Assembly (NCBI GenBank): GCA_021154065.1
Contig: JAJKJG010000290.1
Location: 1 to 9,586, forward strand
DNA: 9,586 nucleotides
Source of the DNA: Methylobacterium sp.
GTDB taxonomy: Bacteria > Pseudomonadota > Alphaproteobacteria > Rhizobiales > Beijerinckiaceae
Direction of reading: 5' to 3'
The notes beneath the pieces were generated by a model that was given only the letters and a program-made list of their open reading frames with translations, was not told the DNA's origin and did not search any database. The position numbers and the translations under genes were made by a program. This document shows, piece after piece, positions 5,950 to 9,586 of the stretch (position 1 is its first letter; every line of letters begins with the position of its first letter).

Positions 5950-6008
5950 GCTGGGTATCACAGGGGTATCGGGTTGGGGTTGTCTGCGCGTGACGGCTAA
6001 TGTCGCCG

Positions 6009-6038
6009 ACACTACCCGAAAAAAGCCTGGAAGGTCAA
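6009..6038 (-). promoter_or_regulatory. Candidate integrase promoter
   Basis: Minus strand: TTGACC (complement of 6033-6038), an 18-bp spacer, then TAGTGT (complement of 6009-6014). The -35 matches consensus in five of six positions; the -10 is weak. It lies in the only AT-richer stretch near the junction and would start transcription about 50 bases before the ATG at 5949. Confidence 0.35.
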
Positions 6039-6066
6039 GTGATTCAGAGGCTTGGTTGCAATTTAA

Positions 6067-6096
6067 TTACCGTCACTTACCGACACTTACCGATAC
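6067..6096. repeat. Three tandem 10-bp repeats at the element-chromosome junction
   Basis: TTACCGTCAC (6067-6076), TTACCGACAC (6077-6086) and TTACCGATAC (6087-6096) are perfectly head-to-tail, consensus TTACCGNNAC. They lie between the integrase promoter and the broken DUF2336 gene, where integrase or excisionase sites belong. The DUF2336 reading frame stops inside the middle copy. Likely part of the attachment site; inferred. Confidence 0.55.
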
Positions 6097-6700
6097 GGCC
6101 GGTGACGAATCGCGACAGGCTCGCCGACAAGGCGGCGGCGATCGCCTGCCGGATCGCGAGCGGCAGGTCGGCGCGGGCGAGCAGCGCCTCGCGCAGCTCC
6201 GGGCGGTCGCCGTGGCGCTCGACCATCCGGGCCAGCGCCGTCGCCGGAATGGCGGCGCCGGCGTTCTGCGCCAGCGCCGCGAGCGATGGCGCCGAGGCGA
6301 TCTCGGCAAGCGCCGCCGAAACCGCGACCGACACCGTCGGGCGAAGCGCGATCGCGGTCTGGACGAGCTCGCCGCCGAGCGCCGCGCAATCGACCAGGTC
6401 GGCGTCGGGCAGCACCGGCGAGCGGGATAGGATGAGCGTCGCGATGTCGCTCTGGTCGTTGGCGAGCGCGACGACGAGGTGGCGCGGCGCCTCCGGCGCG
6501 TTGGCGAAGGCCTCGGCGAGCGCCCGGCGCACCAGCGGCGACGGGTCATCGAGCAGCGCCGTCATGGCGGTCTCGGCTTCCCAGCGGTCGTCGGGCGAAA
6601 GCTCGGAGTAGAGATAGGCGCGGGCGAGAGCCCCGACCGCCTCGGCGCGCTGGCCGGGCGGCGCCGTGCGCGCCCACAGCAGGAACTGACGGATGATCAT
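6077..6700 (-). pseudogene. DUF2336-family protein gene, 3' end lost at element insertion
   Basis: The frame gives 207 residues from an ATG overlapping the transglycosylase stop (ATGA). The N-terminus MIIRQFLLWARTAP and the HEAT-like helical repeats (SPDDRWEAETAMTALLDDPSPLVRRALAEAF; LVVALANDQSDIATLILSRSPVL; DLPLAIRQAIAAALSASL) match DUF2336 proteins of alphaproteobacteria as I remember them. Those run to about 350 residues and continue past FVxGR with a longer C-terminal part. Here the family-like sequence stops at SRFVTGR (about residue 202), followed by IGKCR and a TAA inside the tandem TTACCG repeats. I infer that the element inserted in this gene and cut off the C-terminal 40 percent. The remaining part might still be made. 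The function of the family is not established; HEAT-like repeats suggest protein binding. Confidence 0.68.
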
Positions 6701-7743
6701 GCCCGCCGCCGCCAGCTCATGAAGGCGAGAAGGTCGAGCGGGCGCCCGATCGCCCCGAGGCGGATCGGCTGCGCAGCGAGCGGAGGCGCGACCGCGCTTG
6801 CCGCGAGCGATGCCGGCCGGCGTGGCGGCAGCGGCACGTCGGCGGAGGGCGCGACTGCGGCGGTCGCCGCAGCGGGCTCGGCCGGCTCCGGGTCGTCCGG
6901 CGGCGGCGTCGAGCGCGGAAAAAACGCCTCCGGCGCGGCGCCGCGGGTGCCGGCGTCGGCGGCATTCCCGGCCCGCCACAGGCTTGCGACCTCCTCCGAG
7001 ATCGGACCTCTGCGCCCGTCGGTCCGGAACAGGCCATGCAGCGCCGGCCCGTCGCTGCGGGCAAAGGCGACCGGCTGGTCCGGGGCGAAGGCCGGCGCGG
7101 CGCTCGCTGCGGCTTGCGTGCCGTGGCTCGCCGCGAGGAGCGCGTAGACCTCGCCGGCGCCGCGGGCGCGGCCCTTGCGGTCGAAGAAGATCGGGCGGTT
7201 CGCCGCCGCGGCATCGGGGAACTCGGCCGCGGCCGGGCGGCGCGGCGCCGTCTGCGCCTGGCGGATCAGGTCGACGGCGCCGCGGGCGCCGAGGAAATGG
7301 GCGACGTAGAGATCGCCGCTCGTCGGCTCGCGACCGAGCTCGGCTGCCAGGAGGTCGCGATTGCGCTGGGTGAAGGTGCCGGCCATGAGCGAGGCAACCT
7401 GCGGGTCGTGCCGGAGCGCGAGAATCTCGCGGCGCCGCCTCGGATCGTCGACGACGAGCGTGCCGTCGGACTTTGCCGCGATGGCGTTGGCCTCGTCGCC
7501 GAGCCCGAGCTTCGGCCCCTCGGTGCGCACGAGCCCGAGCCAGGTCTGCTCGATGAACTGGAACAGTCCGCTCGCCGACGAGCTGCGCGCCCGCGCCTTC
7601 GGATCGAGCGCCGATTCTTTTTGCGCCGTCGCCAGGAGGTAGTCGAAGCCGGTGCCGGTCTTCTCGGCGCCCTGCCGGATGGCGTCGACGACCGGATTGA
7701 CCGGCGCGGGCTCGCGGGCAGGAGGTGTCGTGAACAGGAACAT
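6697..7743 (-). CDS. SLT-domain lytic transglycosylase-like protein
   Basis: 348 residues. Lytic transglycosylases cut the MurNAc-GlcNAc bond of peptidoglycan with a single catalytic Glu. Seen: an SLT-like domain at about 15-165 with ATAQKESALDP (candidate catalytic E43), SASGLFQFIEQTWL (56-69) and DLYVAHFLGARGA (144-156), all typical of the family; then FFDRKGRARGAGEVYALL (186-203) and a long Ala/Pro-rich, probably disordered C-terminal half (about 205-320). No clear signal peptide follows the ATG (MFLFTTPPAREP), so either the true start is elsewhere, export is unusual, or it acts with a secreted partner. No good ribosome site is visible. Stop and start overlap with the DUF2336 gene (ATGA), so the two form an operon, and the insertion would affect only the downstream member. 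Confidence 0.82.
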   Translation of the reverse strand: MFLFTTPPAREPAPVNPVVDAIRQGAEKTGTGFDYLLATAQKESALDPKARARSSSASGLFQFIEQTWLGLVRTEGPKLGLGDEANAIAAKSDGTLVVDDPRRRREILALRHDPQVASLMAGTFTQRNRDLLAAELGREPTSGDLYVAHFLGARGAVDLIRQAQTAPRRPAAAEFPDAAAANRPIFFDRKGRARGAGEVYALLAASHGTQAAASAAPAFAPDQPVAFARSDGPALHGLFRTDGRRGPISEEVASLWRAGNAADAGTRGAAPEAFFPRSTPPPDDPEPAEPAAATAAVAPSADVPLPPRRPASLAASAVAPPLAAQPIRLGAIGRPLDLLAFMSWRRRA

Positions 7744-7864
7744 CGCGCCTGAGGAGGCCCGGCCGAGCGGCCGCGTGGAACCCGGACTTGAGACTGGCGC
7801 CGTTATGGTAAAGGAAGGCTGAAGGCCGGACCCGCAGCCCGTTCCCGGCCCGCGGATAGTCCCG
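7744..7864. promoter_or_regulatory. Divergent intergenic region
   Basis: A 121-bp gap between the divergently transcribed transglycosylase and hydratase genes must hold both promoters. I see only a TTGAGA (7788 region) and a TATGGTAAAGG stretch (about 7805-7815), at wrong spacing for a consensus sigma-70 pair, and no strong ribosome site before either ATG. Promoter positions remain unassigned. Confidence 0.3.
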
Positions 7865-8356
7865 ATGACCCCAGACCCCGCGCACGCGCCGCATCCGCGC
7901 GGCGGCCTCTACTTCGAGGACTTCGCCATCGGCGCGACGATGGCCCACCGCCTCACCCGGACGGTGACGCAGATGGACAACATGCTGTTCTCGAACATGA
8001 CGCTGAACCCGCAGCCGCTGCATATCGACGCCCATTTCTGCGCCACCGAGACCGAGTGGGGCCGGCCGCTGATGAACTCGCTGTTCACGCTCGGCCTGAT
8101 GATCGGCATCTCGGTCAACGACACCACCGTCGGCACGACGATCGGCAATCTCGGCATGACGGACGTGCGCTTCCCGGCGCCGCTGTTCGAGGGCGATACG
8201 GTGCGCGTCACGACCGAGATCGCGGCAAAGCGCGAGTCGCGCTCGCGTCCCGACGCCGGCATCGTCGACTTCATCCATCGCGCCTACAAGCAGGACGGCA
8301 CGCTCGTTGCCGAATGCCGCCGCCAGGCCTTCATGAAGAAGCGCCCGGGCGCCTGA
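7865..8356 (+). CDS. MaoC-type acyl-CoA hydratase/dehydratase (single hotdog)
   Basis: 163 residues, the usual size for a single-hotdog MaoC hydratase, which adds or removes water at an enoyl-/3-hydroxyacyl-CoA as a dimer in the cytoplasm. Seen: the entry motif YFEDFAIGAT (16-25), the hydratase motif MTLNPQPLHIDAHFCATETEWGRPLMNS (45-72) with catalytic-type H53, the DVRFPAPLFEGDTVRV strand pair (100-115), and the final strand ECRRQAFMKKR. The Asp usually found five residues before the His in R-hydratases is Asn48 here; I believe this is common in the subfamily paired with CoA-ester lyases. The stop overlaps the next ATG by one base (TGATG), so hydratase and lyase are coupled and probably act in sequence. 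The same gene pair occurs beside acyl-CoA carboxylase and dehydrogenase genes in mycobacterial leucine catabolism (Rv2499c-Rv2498c). The substrate is not determined. Confidence 0.86.
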   Translation: MTPDPAHAPHPRGGLYFEDFAIGATMAHRLTRTVTQMDNMLFSNMTLNPQPLHIDAHFCATETEWGRPLMNSLFTLGLMIGISVNDTTVGTTIGNLGMTDVRFPAPLFEGDTVRVTTEIAAKRESRSRPDAGIVDFIHRAYKQDGTLVAECRRQAFMKKRPGA

Positions 8357-9234
8357 TGCGCTCGCTCCTGTTCATCCCGGGCGACAGCGTCAGGAAGCTC
8401 GACAAGGGCCTTGGCGCCGGCGCCGACGTGCTCCTCGTCGATCTCGAGGATTCGGTCGCCCTCGCCGGCAAGGACGCGGCGCGCCGGACAGCCGCTGCGT
8501 TTCTCGCCGCGGCGCGGCGCGAGGCGGACCGGCCGCGCCTCTACGTCCGGGTCAACGGCCTCACGACCGGGCTCACCGACGCCGATCTCGACGCCGTCAT
8601 ACCGGCGGGGCCCGACGGCATCATGCTGCCGAAGACCGTCGGCGGTCCGGACCTGTCGCATCTCGGCGTCAAGCTCGCGGTGCGCGAGGCCGAACACGGC
8701 CTCGCGGACGGCGCCACCCGGATCATCGCCATCGCGACCGAGAGCGCGCGCGGCGTGTTCGCGCTCGGCACGCTCGCCGGCGCGAGCCATCGGCTGGCCG
8801 GGGTCGCCTGGGGCGGCGAGGATCTCGCCGCCGACGTCGGCGCCGAGGCGAACCGGGGTCCGGACGGGCTCTACACCGACCCCTACCGGATCGCCCGCGC
8901 CATGACGCTGTTCGCGGCAGCGGCAGCCGAGGCCGACGCGATCGACAGCGTCTACACCAATTTCCGCGACCTCGACGGCCTTGGCGCCGAGTGCCGCGAG
9001 GCGCGCCGCGACGGCTTTGCCGCCAAGATGGCGATCCACCCGGCCCAGGTGGCGGTCATCAACGAGGCCTTCACGCCATCCGCCGAGGCGCTCGCGCACG
9101 CGCGGGCGATCGTCGACGCTTTCGCGCACAGCCCCGAGGCCGGCGTCGTCGGCATCGACGGCCAGATGATCGACCGCCCGCATCTGCGCCAGGCCGAGCG
9201 GGTGCTCGAGCGAGCCGCGGCGACGCGACGCTAG
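8356..9234 (+). CDS. HpcH/HpaI-family CoA-ester lyase (CitE-like)
   Basis: 292 residues, the normal length for CitE-like lyases, which split or form 3-hydroxyacyl-CoA esters such as malyl-, citramalyl- or methylmalyl-CoA using Mg2+. Seen, in order on a TIM-barrel pattern: RSLLFIPGDSVRKLDKGL (2-19), VLLVDLEDSV (25-34), YVRVNG with R65, GIMLPKT (88-94), IIAIATES with metal ligand E129, AWGGEDLAADVGAE with metal ligand D156, YTDPYR and SVYTNFRDLDGL (198-209), and KMAIHPAQV (224-232). All key residues are present. ATG at 8356 gives the canonical family start; the longer upstream frame overlaps the hydratase gene. Shorter than classical Mcl1 malyl-CoA lyases (about 320), so a CitE-like or branched-chain-acid role is preferred, with the hydratase supplying or using its substrate. 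Confidence 0.88.
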   Translation: MRSLLFIPGDSVRKLDKGLGAGADVLLVDLEDSVALAGKDAARRTAAAFLAAARREADRPRLYVRVNGLTTGLTDADLDAVIPAGPDGIMLPKTVGGPDLSHLGVKLAVREAEHGLADGATRIIAIATESARGVFALGTLAGASHRLAGVAWGGEDLAADVGAEANRGPDGLYTDPYRIARAMTLFAAAAAEADAIDSVYTNFRDLDGLGAECREARRDGFAAKMAIHPAQVAVINEAFTPSAEALAHARAIVDAFAHSPEAGVVGIDGQMIDRPHLRQAERVLERAAATRR

Positions 9235-9389
9235 TCTAGCGGGTGGGGAGGCGCGCGCCGGCGTTCCCGCGGCCGAGGCGGCCCGGGGGGTGCGGCAGGC
9301 GGCGCGTCCCTCGAATAACGAGAGGGGAGCGCGGGGCGCGTCTTCTCCCGCGCGAGCCGGCGGCTTCGCGCGAAAGGCAGGATGGGAAG

Positions 9390-9418
9390 GTCGGAACCGC
9401 CGTCCGGCGGGTTCCGAC
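9390..9418. repeat. Strong palindrome in the intergenic region
   Basis: GTCGGAACC (9390-9398) pairs with GGTTCCGAC (9410-9418), and the inner GCCG/CGGC (9399-9402, 9405-9408) extends the stem to 13 bp with one bulged G. There is no T-run. It may be a copy of a dispersed intergenic palindrome or an RNA 3'-end structure. Confidence 0.5.
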
Positions 9419-9504
9419 GCACCCCGCGCGCGGCGCTCTTGGTCCCTGGCCTCGCGACTTCGGCGCCTTGACGACCGCTGCCGGCCGAAAGCCGCCTTAA
9501 GTGC

Positions 9505-9525
9505 GTCCGCACGGACCCGGGTTTT
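9505..9525 (+). terminator. Possible terminator-like element after the lyase operon
   Basis: GTCCG (9505-9509) and CGGAC (9512-9516) form a short stem; five T residues begin five bases later (9521-9525). The loop of two bases is too small and the T-run is displaced, so this is only a weak candidate for the operon end. Confidence 0.25.
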
Positions 9526-9586
9526 TCACCGGGACGGGCGAGGCCGCCGCCAGGATGCCGGGCGGCGCGCCTTGTCGCGCCGGAGA

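Larger units (their letters stand above)
1..6096. mobile_element. Right-hand part of an integrated mobile element (satellite-like or prophage-derived)
   Basis: Seen: a run of co-oriented minus-strand genes comprising a tyrosine integrase next to the chromosome, AlpA-like regulators, a protein with an SSB-type tail, a zinc-finger/Toprim primase and a RepA-like helicase, followed by a repeat-rich gene-free stretch. Known: an integrase at one end, an excisionase/regulator beside it and a primase-helicase module is the layout of P4-type and PICI-type satellites and of prophage early regions. Inferred: the right boundary lies near 6,087-6,105, where similarity of the neighbouring gene to the DUF2336 family stops by my recollection of that family. 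The left boundary was not found and may lie outside the window. No structural, terminase, relaxase or conjugation gene is visible, so it may depend on a helper or be only a fragment. Confidence 0.82.
9235..9586. other. Very GC-rich intergenic region with palindromes, no convincing gene
   Basis: 352 bp follow the lyase stop. Frames of 85 and 93 codons are open on the plus (9243-9500) and minus (9231-9512) strands but overlap each other fully, are Arg/Pro/Gly-rich and lack ribosome sites, so I reject both. Present instead are several dyads: a bulged hairpin near 9308-9324, a strong one at 9390-9418, GTCCG-CA-CGGAC at 9505-9516, CCCGG/CCGGG around TTTTT (9517-9533), and GC-only stems beyond 9540. 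The density of palindromes suggests an intergenic repeat element or an untranslated leader of a gene beyond the window. I do not recognise a structured RNA family. Confidence 0.4.

Noticed and set aside
4531..6000. 489-codon plus-strand open frame across the integrase region
   Set aside because: It is antisense to an integrase with all catalytic residues; its Ala/Arg/Gly-rich product has no motif. Typical high-GC shadow.
5950..6012. GTG at 6012 as integrase start
   Set aside because: It adds 21 residues unlike the family and would place the start codon inside the predicted promoter; ATG at 5949 gives the standard N-terminus.
48..6105. GGCCGGTGA at both 48-56 and 6097-6105 as attachment-site cores
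   Set aside because: A 9-base GC-rich match is easily accidental, and sequence left of 48 does not read as the missing DUF2336 end. Kept only as something to test once the left boundary is known.
6000..6120. tRNA gene as integration target
   Set aside because: No cloverleaf, T-loop GTTCRA motif or CCA end is present at the junction.
6701..8278. Extension of the DUF2336 frame upstream to 8278
   Set aside because: This part runs antisense or out of frame through the hydratase and transglycosylase genes and is Arg-rich. The recognisable protein begins at the ATG at 6700.
8284..9183. 299-codon minus-strand open frame opposite the CoA-ester lyase
   Set aside because: The lyase on the plus strand has every family motif; the antisense frame has none.
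9381..9425. EcfG-type general stress promoter (GGAAC...CGTT)
   Set aside because: GGAAC is present at 9393 but no CGTT lies at the required 16-17 bp spacing; the match comes from the palindrome.

Overview
The window is high-GC DNA with long antisense shadow frames and dense overlapping genes. The style, together with a DUF2336-type protein, a cytoplasmic-looking SLT transglycosylase and a MaoC/CoA-ester-lyase pair, suggests an alphaproteobacterium, most likely of the Hyphomicrobiales. That placement is an inference from gene types, not from a marker gene.

Two regions meet near base 6,080-6,105. The left region (1 to about 6,096) is the right-hand part of an integrated mobile element. All of its genes are on the minus strand. 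Reading in the direction of transcription from the junction: a complete tyrosine integrase (5949-4681); a small unknown protein whose GTG start overlaps the integrase stop (4684-4154); a 91-bp control region with a perfect inverted repeat; two small AlpA/MerR-like helix-turn-helix proteins (4062-3766 and 3769-3485); an unrecognised protein ending in an SSB-like acidic tail (3488-2664); a zinc-finger/Toprim primase (2593-1676); and a RepA-like hexameric helicase ATPase (1679-423). Most joints are ATGA overlaps, so translation is probably coupled. Beyond the helicase stop lies a gene-free stretch of about 420 bp with a cluster of TTACACG repeats and large hairpins, a candidate replication origin. 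No capsid, packaging, conjugation or cargo gene is visible. The visible part therefore looks like a self-replicating satellite or integrative element (P4/PICI-like in logic), or the early region of a prophage. Its left end is not established in the window.

The right region (about 6,097-9,586) is chromosomal. A DUF2336-like gene (6700-6077) keeps its N-terminal part but runs into element-like sequence and a stop within tandem 10-bp repeats at the junction, so the element most likely inserted into this gene. It is translationally coupled to an upstream SLT lytic transglycosylase (7743-6697). Divergently transcribed across a 121-bp gap is a two-gene operon: a single-hotdog MaoC-type hydratase (7865-8356) and a CitE-like CoA-ester lyase (8356-9234), presumably acting in sequence on a CoA thioester of a branched or dicarboxylic acid. 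The last 350 bp hold no convincing gene, only very GC-rich palindromic sequence.
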